NCBI RefSeq assembly: GCF_000519085.1 | Contig: NZ_KI912577.1 | Coordinates: forward strand, 1,617,331 to 1,681,330 | DNA from: Methylobacterium sp. 10 | Lineage (GTDB): Bacteria; Pseudomonadota; Alphaproteobacteria; Rhizobiales; Beijerinckiaceae | Length of the DNA stretch: 64,000 nt | Direction of reading: 5' to 3' | Part shown: positions 7,739 to 17,721 of the stretch, piece by piece | Position numbering within the stretch: the first letter of the stretch is position 1 | How the letters are laid out: each line of letters opens with the position of its first letter | Notes under the pieces: model-generated | What the model saw: only the letters and a program-made list of their open reading frames with translations | Told to the model about the DNA's origin: nothing | Databases searched by the model: none | Translations under genes and position numbers: made by a program

Positions 7739-10700
7739 ATGACCGCCACGGCTGAGCCTGCCACCGGCCCGAATCCCGCCCCGTCGCCCGTCGCCGGGCC
7801 GGGGCCGATCAGTCCGCGCGCCGCCAACCGCCAGGGGGCCGGCCTGCCGCGCCGCCTCGCCGAGGCCTTGAGCGGCGAGGTAAGGTTCGACGCCTTCACC
7901 CGGGGTCGCTATGCTAACGACGCGTCGATCTACCAGATCATGCCGGCGGGCGTGGTCCTGCCCCGCAGCGCCGCCGACATCGCCGCAACCCTGAAGATCG
8001 CCGCCGAGCACGACGTGCCGGTGATCCTGCGCGGTGGCGGCACTTCGCAGAACGGCCAGCCCATCGGGCGCGGCCTCGTGGTCGATTGCTCGCGCCATTT
8101 CAACGGGATCGTCGCCTACGACCCTGAGGCCGGAACGATCACCGTCGAGCCCGGCATGGTGCTGGAGCGGTTGAACACGCGGGTGAAGGCCGATGGCTGG
8201 TTCTTCCCCGTGGAGCCCTCCACCGCCACCCGCTGCACCATCGGCGGCATGGCCGGCAACAATTCCTGCGGCGCGCGCTCCCTGCGCTTCGGCAAGATGA
8301 GCGACAACGTGCTCGGGATGGAGGCGCTGTTCCACGACGGCGAGCCCTTCGGCTTCGGCCTCACAGGGAACGCGGCGACGGGCGTCACCGGCTCCCGACG
8401 GGCGGACGACCTCGCCGCCGCCATGCGGGCTCTGGCCGAATCCGAGCGCGACGAGATCCTGCGAATGTACCCTCGGGTGCAACGCCGGGTCGGCGGCTAC
8501 AATCTCGATGCGCTGATCGAAGCGCGGCCGAACCTCGCCCATCTCCTCGTCGGCTCGGAGGGCACGCTGGCGGCCACCACCAGCGTCACCCTGAAGTTGT
8601 CGCGCCTGCCGGCGCATCGGGTCATGGGCGTCTGCCACTTCCCCTCGTTCCGGTCCGCCATGGAGACGACGAAGGCCATCGTCGACCTCGATCCCGTGGC
8701 GGTGGAGCTCGTGGACAACAACGTGCTCGTGCTCGGAGCCGACATCCCGCTGTTCCGGGCGACGCTGGCCGACATCACACGCGGCCTGCCGAACTGCCTG
8801 CTGCTGGTGGAATTCGCCGGCGACGACCGCGATGCGCTTCTGGCCGACCTTAGGCGTCTCGACGCCTGCATGGCCGATAACGGCCATGTGGACGCCGTGG
8901 TGGAGGTGCCGGAGCCGATCCGACAGAAATCGGTATGGGAGGTGCGCGAGGCCTGCCTCAACATCATGATGTCGATGAAGGGCGACGCGAAGCCCGTCTC
9001 CTTCATCGAGGATTGCGCGGTGCCGCTGGAGCATCTCGCCGATTACACCGACGCGGTGACGGAGGTGTTCACCCGCCACGGCACGCGCGGCACCTGGTAC
9101 GCCCATGCCTCCGTCGGTTGCCTGCATGTGCGCCCGATCCTCGACATGAAGCAGGGTGGGGACGTCGCCAAGATGCGGGCCATCGCGGAGGCCGCGAGCG
9201 AGCAGGTCCGCCGCTTCAAGGGCTCGTATTCGGGCGAGCATGGCGACGGCATCTCGCGCTCGGAATACATCGCGCCGATGTTCGGGGAGCGCCTGACCCG
9301 CGCCTTCGAGATGGTGAAGGACGGGTTCGACCCGCAGAACCGGCTCAATCCCGGCAAGATCGTCCGGCCGCTGCGGATGGACGACCGCTCGCTGATGCGG
9401 TTCCAGCCGGGCTACGCGGTGAGCCAGCCGCAGAAGACCGCCCTCGACTGGTCCGAATGGGGCGGTTTCGGCGGCGCCGTCGAGATGTGCAACAACAATG
9501 GAACCTGCCGGAAGCTCGCGGGCGGCGCGATGTGCCCGTCCTATCGCGCCACGAAGGAGGAACAACACCTCACGCGTGGCCGGGCGAACTCCCTGCGGCT
9601 CGCGATCTCCGGCCAGCTCGGCGCCGACGCCTTCACCAGCCGCGAGATGAAGCGGACCCTGGATCTCTGCGTCTCGTGCAAGGCCTGCCGCCGCGAATGC
9701 CCCACCGGCATCGACATGGCGAAGATGAAGGTCGAGTTCCTGCACCATTATCACGCCCGCCACGGCTTGCCCCTGAAGGAGCGGCTGGTGGCGGCGCTGC
9801 CGCTCTATGCCGGCACCGCCGCCTGGCTGGCGCCGCTCCTGAACCTGCGCGACCGGGTGCCCGCCTTGGCGAGGCTGTCGGAGCGGGTCGCAGGACTCTC
9901 GGCGCGGCGCACCCTGCCGCGCTGGCGCAGACCCTGGGCCGAGCAGGGCGAGCCGGCCCATCCCGCCGACGTGACCGGGGATTTTCGCGACGTCGTTTTG
10001 TTCGGCGACACGTTCAACCGCGCCTTCGAGCGGGAGAACCTGGAGGCGGCCGAGCGCGTGCTGATCGCCGCCGGCTACCGCCTGCACAGGGTCCTGCCCC
10101 CTCGCGGACGGCGCCCCCTCTGCTGCGGCCGCACCTATCTCGCGTCCGGCCAGACCGACCGGGCCCGCGAGGAGGCAAGCCGCACGCTCACCGCGCTGCT
10201 GCCCTTCATTCGGGCCGGTGCCCGGATCGTCGGGCTCGAACCCTCCTGCCTCCTCACCTTCCGCGACGAGTTCGCGTCCCTGCTCCCCGGCCCTGAGGCG
10301 GGGGAGCTGAGCAAGGCGAGCCTGCTGTTCGAGGAACTGCTCGCCGTCGATCTCGATGCCGGGCGGATCGCCCTGCCGCTGGCGGATCAGGGCGGGCGCG
10401 TCGCCCACCTACACGGCCATTGCCACCAGAAGGCCTTCGCCGCCATGGGCGCGGTAGAGACGGTGCTGCGCGCAGTGCCGGGCCTCGACGTGCGGGTCAT
10501 CGAGTCGAGCTGCTGCGGCATGGCGGGCGTCTTCGGCTACGGCGCCGAGACCATCGACGTGTCGCTCGCCATGGCTGAGCTCTCGCTGTTCCCGGCCCTG
10601 CGCAAGGCCGGCCCGGACGATCTCGTCGTGGCCGACGGCACCAGCTGCCGCCACCAGATCCATGACGGCCTCGGGCTCGAAGCGCTCCACGTGGCGCGGG

Positions 10701-10741
10701 TGCTGGACGCAGCGATGGCGCGTCCGGCCGAACGTCACTGA
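7739..10741 (+). CDS. FAD-linked D-2-hydroxyacid dehydrogenase fused to Fe-S/CCG module
   Basis: This 1000-residue protein joins three parts. The N-terminal FAD_binding_4 domain (~65-290) contains VILRGGGTSQNGQPIG and the FAD loop GGMAGNNSCGARSLRFG. A FAD-oxidase C domain (~300-560) contains YAHASVGCLHVRP and GEHGDGISRSE. A GlcF-like module carries cysteine sets near 584 (CNNNGTC) and 644 (CVSCKACRRECP) and two CCG domains with CCGR near 795 and CCGM near 924. This resembles YdiJ-type enzymes and fused GlcD-GlcF, which oxidise D-lactate, D-2-hydroxyglutarate or glycolate and pass electrons toward quinone. The length is typical for the fused form. The substrate is not determined. Confidence 0.88.
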   Translation: MTATAEPATGPNPAPSPVAGPGPISPRAANRQGAGLPRRLAEALSGEVRFDAFTRGRYANDASIYQIMPAGVVLPRSAADIAATLKIAAEHDVPVILRGGGTSQNGQPIGRGLVVDCSRHFNGIVAYDPEAGTITVEPGMVLERLNTRVKADGWFFPVEPSTATRCTIGGMAGNNSCGARSLRFGKMSDNVLGMEALFHDGEPFGFGLTGNAATGVTGSRRADDLAAAMRALAESERDEILRMYPRVQRRVGGYNLDALIEARPNLAHLLVGSEGTLAATTSVTLKLSRLPAHRVMGVCHFPSFRSAMETTKAIVDLDPVAVELVDNNVLVLGADIPLFRATLADITRGLPNCLLLVEFAGDDRDALLADLRRLDACMADNGHVDAVVEVPEPIRQKSVWEVREACLNIMMSMKGDAKPVSFIEDCAVPLEHLADYTDAVTEVFTRHGTRGTWYAHASVGCLHVRPILDMKQGGDVAKMRAIAEAASEQVRRFKGSYSGEHGDGISRSEYIAPMFGERLTRAFEMVKDGFDPQNRLNPGKIVRPLRMDDRSLMRFQPGYAVSQPQKTALDWSEWGGFGGAVEMCNNNGTCRKLAGGAMCPSYRATKEEQHLTRGRANSLRLAISGQLGADAFTSREMKRTLDLCVSCKACRRECPTGIDMAKMKVEFLHHYHARHGLPLKERLVAALPLYAGTAAWLAPLLNLRDRVPALARLSERVAGLSARRTLPRWRRPWAEQGEPAHPADVTGDFRDVVLFGDTFNRAFERENLEAAERVLIAAGYRLHRVLPPRGRRPLCCGRTYLASGQTDRAREEASRTLTALLPFIRAGARIVGLEPSCLLTFRDEFASLLPGPEAGELSKASLLFEELLAVDLDAGRIALPLADQGGRVAHLHGHCHQKAFAAMGAVETVLRAVPGLDVRVIESSCCGMAGVFGYGAETIDVSLAMAELSLFPALRKAGPDDLVVADGTSCRHQIHDGLGLEALHVARVLDAAMARPAERH

Positions 10742-10790
10742 CGGCCGGGCCGGGCGGCTGGTCATGGTTGTAAGGACGTGATGGATGGTA

Positions 10791-10817
10791 TCGAGAAAGG
10801 CGGGCCGCCTTTCTCGA
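10791..10817 (+). terminator. Strong hairpin after the FAD dehydrogenase gene
   Basis: Twelve perfect base pairs, TCGAGAAAGGCG with CGCCTTTCTCGA, around a three-base loop, 50 nt after the stop. There is no T-run downstream, so termination is inferred from the stem alone; it could also act in RNA stability ahead of the SnoaL-like gene. Confidence 0.5.
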
Positions 10818-10845
10818 GTGGAATCCGCCTCGCTCAGGGGACAAC

Positions 10846-11229
10846 ATGACCGACCTCGAGCAGAACAAAGCGACTGTGATCGCCTTCTATCGGTTGATGT
10901 TCGACGAGTGCCGGCCGCGCGAGGCCATCGAGCGTTATGCCGGTGACGACTACATCCAGCACAATCCGCATGTGGCAAATGGCAAGGACGGCTTCATCGC
11001 CTATTTCGAGCGCATGGCGCGCGAATGGCCGGGCAAGCGGGTGGAGGTGAAGCGGGCGGTCGCCGAGGGTAATCTTGTCGTGCTGCATTGTTGGCAGCAC
11101 TGGCCGGGCAACCATGATTACGCGGCCATGGATATCTTTCGGCTCGATGACGGCGGCAGAATCGTCGAGCACTGGGACGTGCTGCAGATCCTGCCCGACT
11201 CGTCGGCCAATCCGAACGGGATGTTCTGA
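10846..11229 (+). CDS. SnoaL-like (NTF2-fold) protein
   Basis: A 127-residue single-domain protein of the predicted SnoaL-like/NTF2 superfamily. It shows [18 protein letters not shown], the family [16 protein letters not shown] segment, and [19 protein letters not shown] near the C-terminus, where the conserved His-Trp-Asp lines the pocket. An AGGGG ribosome site precedes the ATG. Members range from polyketide cyclases to isomerases and uncharacterised proteins, so no reaction is assigned. It stands between the FAD dehydrogenase and RidA genes in the same orientation. Confidence 0.8.
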   Translation: MTDLEQNKATVIAFYRLMFDECRPREAIERYAGDDYIQHNPHVANGKDGFIAYFERMAREWPGKRVEVKRAVAEGNLVVLHCWQHWPGNHDYAAMDIFRLDDGGRIVEHWDVLQILPDSSANPNGMF

Positions 11230-11344
11230 TGCGGGGGATCGCCCGCGTTCCCGGCCCCACCGATGGACTGCAGCCCCGCATCTTTGGACTTACGTCGAGC
11301 GTGACACGATGCGATACCCGAAGGGTGATCAAGAAGGACTCGCG

Positions 11345-11746
11345 ATGACAAAGCCTGTGTTCTTCGTCACTCCCGGCTACGGCGAGCGACTGCGGCAGGC
11401 CTTGCATTATTCGCAGGCCGTTAGGATCGGCGACCGGATCGAAACCTCCGGCCAGGGTGGGTGGGACGACGATCTGCGGATTCCACCGAGGCTCGAGGAC
11501 GAGATCACCCAGGCGTTTCATAATGTCGAACGGACGCTGGAGACCGCCGGTGCCGGTTGGAGCGACGTCGTTCACGTCAATTCCTACCATGTCGGCGGCT
11601 TCCCCCGGGAGGTCAACGCGACGATGGCCACGCTTTATCGCCGGTACATGCCCGACCACGCTCCCATCTGGACCCAGCTGGCTGTCGCCGCGCTGGGGCT
11701 GCCGGACATGCGCATCGAGATCCGCGTCACCGCCATCATCGCTTGA
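11345..11746 (+). CDS. RidA family reactive-imine deaminase
   Basis: A 133-residue RidA/YjgF-YER057c/UK114 protein. Conserved features are YSQAVRIGDRIETSGQGG, the central helix EITQAFHNVERTLETAGAGWSDVV, and IWTQLAVAALGLPDMRIEIRVTAI with the family arginine near the C-terminus. RidA proteins hydrolyse reactive enamine/imine intermediates released by PLP enzymes. Two PLP enzymes nearby (aminotransferase and threonine aldolase) give it an obvious role. The ATG at 11345 is chosen for its AAGGA site; an in-frame ATG at 11309 is possible. Confidence 0.85.
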   Translation: MTKPVFFVTPGYGERLRQALHYSQAVRIGDRIETSGQGGWDDDLRIPPRLEDEITQAFHNVERTLETAGAGWSDVVHVNSYHVGGFPREVNATMATLYRRYMPDHAPIWTQLAVAALGLPDMRIEIRVTAIIA

Positions 11747-11958
11747 GCCATCCCGGCAAGCTTTGCGGCGGGACATGGTGACAGGATAACTCGCATTGAC
11801 AGCGACGCTCGGGCGTTCGACGTCTCGACGAAAGGGCGGCCTGCTACCGCGTTGCCTTTTCCAGTTCGTGGCAACGTCTTCGTCGCGGCCGGTCGCTTCT
11901 GTCTGTCACGACAAAACCAGCTCTAAGTGGCCCCATACGGCGGGGCCGGAGTCGCCGA

Positions 11959-12375
11959 ATGACCGTCTACCTGTCGGCCCTTGCCGGGGGCGTCCTGATC
12001 GGCACCTCCGCCGCACTGCTCCTCATCCTCAACGGCCGCATCGCCGGGATCAGCGGCATCGCCGCCGGGGCGATGCTTCCGCTGAGCCGAGATACGCCGT
12101 GGCGCTGGGCCTTCCTCGCCGGCCTGCTCCTCGGCCCGGTCCTGTATTGCCTCGCCTTCGGCGCATGGCCCGTGGTGCAACTCGACGCGCCGTGGATCCT
12201 TGTCGTTCTCGGCGGCCTCCTCGTTGGCTACGGGACGCGCCTCGGCGGGGGATGCACCAGCGGCCACGGCGTCTGTGGTCTCGCCCGGCTGTCGCCTCGC
12301 TCAATCGCGGCCGTAGCGACCTTCATGGCCACCGCCGCGGCGACGGTGTTCCTCGTCCGCCATGGAGGATGGTGA
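11959..12375 (+). CDS. YeeE/YedE family membrane protein (PmpA-like, first half)
   Basis: A 138-residue integral membrane protein with about four helices. Its signature [23 protein letters not shown] carries the two cysteines conserved in YeeE/YedE sulfur-transport proteins. Family members such as YeeE import thiosulfate through a cysteine relay; the short two-gene forms (PmpA/PmpB) are thought to move sulfur compounds too. Its stop overlaps the next start by one base (TGATG), so the pair is translated together and probably forms one transporter. It faces the cysteine desulfurase cluster, which fits sulfur supply. Confidence 0.85.
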   Translation: MTVYLSALAGGVLIGTSAALLLILNGRIAGISGIAAGAMLPLSRDTPWRWAFLAGLLLGPVLYCLAFGAWPVVQLDAPWILVVLGGLLVGYGTRLGGGCTSGHGVCGLARLSPRSIAAVATFMATAAATVFLVRHGGW

Positions 12376-12803
12376 TGGAAACCTTGCGTTCCTCGGTGGG
12401 GTTGCTCGCCGGCCTCTTGTTCGGATTCGGCTTGGCGCTGTCGGGCATGATGGACCCGGCGCGTGTGCTCGGTTTCCTCGACGTGGCCGGGGCCTGGGAT
12501 CCGAGCCTCGCCTTCGTGCTGGGCGGCGCCGTGGGCGTCTCGGCGCTTGGCTATGTTGCCGTTTCGCGGATGCGAAAGCCCGTGCTCGCGCAGCGCTTCG
12601 AGATTCCTCACAACCGTCCCATCACGGCGAGCCTGATCGGGGGGGGCGCCCTGTTCGGCATCGGTTGGGGCCTCGTCGGCCTCTGCCCTGGCCCGGCGCT
12701 GGCGGGGCTGACGCTGGGCCTGCCGCAAGTGATCGGGTTCGTGGCGGCGATGGTGGTCGGCATGCTGCTCCACCGCGTCACCGCAGCGGCATCCAGCAAG
12801 TGA
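12375..12803 (+). CDS. YeeE/YedE family membrane protein (PmpB-like, second half)
   Basis: A 142-residue, four-helix partner of the preceding gene. It has GFGLALSGMMDPARVLGFLDVAGAWDPSLAF and the second-half signature GIGWGLVGLCPGPALAGL, with one conserved cysteine in place of the CTSGHGVC pair. The ATG at 12375 follows a GGAGG site inside the upstream gene; an in-frame ATG six bases earlier is an alternative. The gene ends before a 16-bp terminator hairpin shared with the convergent desulfurase gene. Confidence 0.85.
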   Translation: METLRSSVGLLAGLLFGFGLALSGMMDPARVLGFLDVAGAWDPSLAFVLGGAVGVSALGYVAVSRMRKPVLAQRFEIPHNRPITASLIGGGALFGIGWGLVGLCPGPALAGLTLGLPQVIGFVAAMVVGMLLHRVTAAASSK

Positions 12804-12813
12804 GACGCGAACG

Positions 12814-12849
12814 CACACGGCCCGGTCGGAGAACCGACCGGGCCGTGTG
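12814..12849. terminator. Bidirectional hairpin between convergent genes
   Basis: A perfect 16-bp stem, CACACGGCCCGGTCGG paired with its complement around an AGAA loop, lies 10 nt after the transporter stop and 29 nt before the desulfurase stop. Neither side has a T-run, but position and stability favour a shared terminator. Confidence 0.7.
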
Positions 12850-12878
12850 GTGGAGCTTCGCGTTTTCGGGCCTTTGCG

Positions 12879-14853
<1,975 letters not shown>

Positions 14854-14867
<14 letters not shown>

Positions 14868-16245
14868 GGTAGTTGCCCAGCAGCACGTTATCGAGGCGTG
14901 CGATGGCGTCTTCCACCAGCACCGCGGCCGAGAAGTAGCGGGTCACGAGGTGCGAGGCGATGGAATGGTCGTTGGTGCCCATGTAGCGCACCGACAGGCC
15001 GGTCTCGATCTCGCCGGTGACGCCGGACTTCTGCAGGCCGACCACGCCCTGTTCGCCTTCGCCGACGCGGAGCAGGAGGATCGAGGTGGTCTGGGCGCCG
15101 GTCACCGGATCGATATCGATGGGCAGCTTGTCGCTCGGCACGATCGGCACGCCGCGCCAGGTGAGGAAGGGCGAGCCGAACAAGTGGATCACCACCGGCG
15201 GCACGCCACGGCGGGTGGCTTCACGGCCGAAGGCCGCGATGGCGCGGGGATGGGCCACGAAGAACGCGGGCTTCTTCCAGACCAGGGTCAGGAGCTCGTC
15301 GAGGTCGTCCGGGGTGGGCGGTCCACCACGGGTGGGGATGCGCTGGCGCTGGCTGACTTCGTGGAGGAGGCCGAACTCGGAATTGTTGAACAGCTCCCAC
15401 TCTTCCCGCTCCTTCACGGCATCGACCGTGAGGCGGATCTGCTCGCGAAGCTGGTCGATCTCGTTGGAGTAGAGATCGGTCACGCGGGTGTGGGTGTGCA
15501 GGATCGTCTGGATCGTGGAGAGGTGGTACTCGCGAGGGTCGACCTCGTAATCGACATAGGTCGTGGGCAGGCGCGGCTCGCCGGTATGGACCGCCAGAAG
15601 CTCGATGCCCTGCTCGCCCTCGCTGTTGGTGTGGCCCTTGAGGCGGTCACGCTCTTCTACGAACTGGGAGATGCGCGAGCGGATACCCTCGTCCTCGATG
15701 GCGGCGCGGTCGAGGGTGAGCAGCGTCACCGCCGAGAGCGCCTTCACGGCGGGGGCGGGGGCGTTCTCGTTCACGAGGTCGCTATCCCCGAAATAGTCGC
15801 CGCCGGTGGCGAGACCCTGGCGCAGGCGGTTTTTGAACGGACCGGACAGGGTCAGCTCGACGGTGCCCTCGGCCACGACGGTGAGGCTGCGGCCGGTGGA
15901 GCCCTCCTCGGCGATGATCTCGCCCGCCTTGTGCTGGGAGACGGTGAACTTGGATGCGAGGGCCGACAGCTCGTTGTCGCCGAGGCGGCTGAACAGCGGG
16001 ACGCTGCGCAGGGAGGCCGGGCGCACCGTGCGGGTGCCGCCATCGTTGGCGAGCTCGATCCGGCCGGGTTTGGCCAGCACGACCGCGCGGCGGTTGACCC
16101 GGTAGACGCCGCCGGCGACGTCGACGAAGGGCAGCAGGCGATGGAACCAGCGCGGGGTGTTGGCCGCGTTCTGGACCGACGTGACGGTCGCCGTTGCGAG
16201 ATTGCGTGCCGCCGAGGCGCTCACGCTCAGACCGGGTCCACTCAT
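14854..16245 (-). CDS. Family 2 encapsulin shell protein with cNMP-binding-like insertion
   Basis: This 463-residue shell protein should self-assemble into an icosahedral HK97-fold nanocompartment around the desulfurase. The N-terminal ~75 residues contain VYRVNRRAVVLAKPGRIEL. A CRP-like beta-barrel insert spans about 79-190 (SVPLFSRLGDNELSALASKF to LTLDRAAIEDE). The HK97 core follows, including TYVDYEVDPREYHLSTIQTI, EWELFNNSEFGLLHEVS and TPDDLDELLTLVWKKPAFFVAHP. This insert defines the subgroup usually called 2B. Its phosphate-binding cassette is degenerate (GDYFGDSDL, then APAPAV without the arginine). The ATG at 16245 has GGAG upstream; a start 21 codons earlier is less likely. Confidence 0.93.
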
Positions 16246-16415
16246 GGGTGTTCGTCTCCGTATTGCGGCAGGAGGCGTCGGCCGGCCGTGACGCGGCGCG
16301 TGCCGCATCGAAGCCGCGCCTGTCGCGCGTCCGCTCTCGCTCGATGGATAATCTTGGGCTGATCTTGATCGGCCCCCGCTGCCTCAGACAAAGCATCATT
16401 GCGGGGACGGGTTGT

Positions 16416-16444
16416 TTCTAACGCTCGATCTTAAAGTTGGTCAA
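16416..16444 (-). promoter_or_regulatory. Candidate promoter of the encapsulin-desulfurase operon
   Basis: On the minus strand TTGACC (16444-16439) and TTAGAA (16421-16416) are separated by exactly 17 bp, a housekeeping-like -35/-10 arrangement with a weak -10. The implied start is about 165 nt before the shell ATG. The inverted repeats at 16455-16491 lie directly upstream, the usual place for an activator site. Confidence 0.35.
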
Positions 16445-16454
16445 TGAAATTCTG

Positions 16455-16491
16455 TTCTATAAGTCATGGTCTTTATAGAATGTATATTCTA
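16455..16491. promoter_or_regulatory. Overlapping inverted repeats upstream of the encapsulin promoter
   Basis: Two overlapping symmetrical elements are present. TTCTATAA (16455-16462) pairs with TTATAGAA (16473-16480) across 10 bp, and TAGAAT-gtat-ATTCTA spans 16476-16491, followed by another ATTCTA. The TAGAAT/ATTCTA half-sites resemble Irr iron-control elements, and an irr gene lies at 36533, but Rrf2- or LysR-type sulfur regulators could equally bind here. Identity is unproven. Confidence 0.45.
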
Positions 16492-16518
16492 TTCTACTCC
16501 ACCTAAGCTAATTTAATT

Positions 16519-16537
16519 CTATAATACGATTATATAG
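16519..16537. promoter_or_regulatory. AT-rich imperfect palindrome after cysE
   Basis: CTATAAT-acg-ATTATATAG is an imperfect palindrome 58 nt beyond the cysE stop. Its right arm supplies a minus-strand TATAAT. It may be a second operator or a second -10 for the shell gene. Confidence 0.3.
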
Positions 16538-16595
16538 GAGATGATTTATCTCGCCTGTACGGATGGACAGGGGAAGAAGAGTTAAAAAATCGTCC

Positions 16596-17462
16596 CTAAA
16601 TGCCGTCACCGAAAAACTGGTCCATGCTGAGGGCGGGGTCTTCGGTAGGGCTGATGCGCGACACGACGCGGGCCGGCACGCCTGCGACGGTGGTGTGGGC
16701 AGGCACGTCGTGCAGCACCACGGCGGCGGCAGCGACCTTCGCACCCTCGCCGACCCGGATGTTGCCGAGCACCTTGGCGCCGACGCTGAGAAGGACACCG
16801 CGTTCGATCTTCGGATGGCGGTCGCCGCTCTCCTTGCCGTTGCCCCCAAGGGTCACCGATTGCAGGATGGAGACATCGTCGGCGATCACCGTGGTCTCTC
16901 CAATGACGACGCCGGTGGCGTGATCGATGAACACGCCCGAGCCGATTCGCGCGGCGGGATGGATATCGGCCCCGAAGACCTCAGAAATCCGGCTCTGGAT
17001 GTGGAGCGCCAGGGTGGCGCGGCCTTGGTGCCAGAGCCAATGAGCCACCCGGTAGCCCTCCAGGGAGGCCAGTCCCTTGTAGAACAGGAAGGGATCGAGA
17101 TAGCGGCGGCAGGTCGGGTCGCGCTCGCGGATGGCGACGATGTCGCGCACCGCATGATCGCCCGCATGCGGATCCGCCTGGAAAGCGGAGAGGCAGAGGT
17201 CGCGGGTGGACAAGCGCGAGAGGTCGCCGTCGCCGAGGCGATGGGCGAGGCGGTAGGCGAGGGCATGAACCAGGCTCGGCTGATCCAAGACCGTGGCCTG
17301 GATGATGCCGGCATAGAGCGGCTCTTCGATCAGCGCGGCTTCGGCCTCCGCGCGCATGGCGCGCCACAGGTCGGCTTCGACGGTGGTCTGGCTGACGCTG
17401 CGCAGGGGCGGGCGGAGGATGTTGGTCGGAACGCTGCGCGTCGCCAGGCTGCCCGCTGTCAT
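16596..17462 (-). CDS. cysE: Serine O-acetyltransferase
   Basis: This 288-residue enzyme makes O-acetylserine from serine and acetyl-CoA, the committed step of cysteine synthesis. The helical N-terminal domain ends around YLDPFLFYKGLASLEGYRVAHWLW. The left-handed beta-helix of hexapeptide repeats follows, with IHPAARIGSGVFIDHATGVVIGE (catalytic His/Asp region) and VTLGGNGKESGDRHPKIERGV. Length matches the family. A serine acetyltransferase beside desulfurase-loaded encapsulins is a recurrent arrangement in other bacteria. It sits 67 nt after a 63-codon gene on the same strand and upstream of the AT-rich shell promoter region. Confidence 0.93.
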   Translation of the reverse strand: MTAGSLATRSVPTNILRPPLRSVSQTTVEADLWRAMRAEAEAALIEEPLYAGIIQATVLDQPSLVHALAYRLAHRLGDGDLSRLSTRDLCLSAFQADPHAGDHAVRDIVAIRERDPTCRRYLDPFLFYKGLASLEGYRVAHWLWHQGRATLALHIQSRISEVFGADIHPAARIGSGVFIDHATGVVIGETTVIADDVSILQSVTLGGNGKESGDRHPKIERGVLLSVGAKVLGNIRVGEGAKVAAAAVVLHDVPAHTTVAGVPARVVSRISPTEDPALSMDQFFGDGI

Positions 17463-17529
17463 GGTCTGTCTTTCACTCCTCGCGCCTGGCTCGCGCGAGC
17501 CTGCATTTTACCCCCCGCAGGCCGCACCC

Positions 17530-17721
17530 TCAGCCGATGCGTTGGAACAGCGTCGCGATGTAGCCTACGAGCAGGCCGTGACCCTCGAACTGGACATTCA
17601 CCGCCTCGGCCCCATCGGGGCCGGATACGATGTCGACGATACGTCCCGTGGCGTGACGCCAGATGCCGAGCGCCTCGGCGACATCGAGTCTCGCGAACAC
17701 GACCTGATCTCCGAGAACCAT
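17530..17721 (-). CDS. Small conserved-looking protein of unknown function upstream of cysE
   Basis: A 63-residue protein beginning MVLGDQVVFARLDVAEALG and containing ATGRIVDIVSGPDGAEAVNVQFEGHGLLVGYI. A very strong GGAGGAGGG ribosome site and ATG start support expression. Alternating strands and glycines suggest a small beta-barrel (SH3/KOW-like), but I cannot name a family. It is the first gene of the cysE-encapsulin-desulfurase set, so a role in sulfur sensing or nanocompartment function is possible, though purely inferred. Confidence 0.65.
   Translation of the reverse strand: MVLGDQVVFARLDVAEALGIWRHATGRIVDIVSGPDGAEAVNVQFEGHGLLVGYIATLFQRIG

Larger units (their letters stand above)
16246..16595. 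other. AT-rich control region between cysE and the encapsulin gene
   Basis: This 350-bp non-coding stretch contains a strongly AT-rich core: I count 35 G/C in the 120 bases 16441-16560. It holds a promoter-like element and several inverted repeats listed separately, and a minus-strand TATAAT at 16529-16534. No gene is seen. The size and composition argue that the shell and desulfurase genes have their own promoter rather than depending only on cysE readthrough. Confidence 0.7.

Noticed and set aside
7679-10408. A 909-codon open frame antisense to the FAD dehydrogenase gene
   Set aside because: It is His/Arg/Gly-rich without recognisable domains and mirrors the codon pattern of the real gene on the other strand; long antisense frames are common in GC-rich DNA.
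15676-16011. cNMP-binding segment as a separate Crp-family regulator
   Set aside because: It is in frame inside the encapsulin shell and there is no helix-turn-helix after it.
16441-16560. AT-rich patch as a transposon remnant or horizontally acquired insert
   Set aside because: No terminal inverted repeats paired with target duplications and no transposase frame; it fits better as a promoter region.
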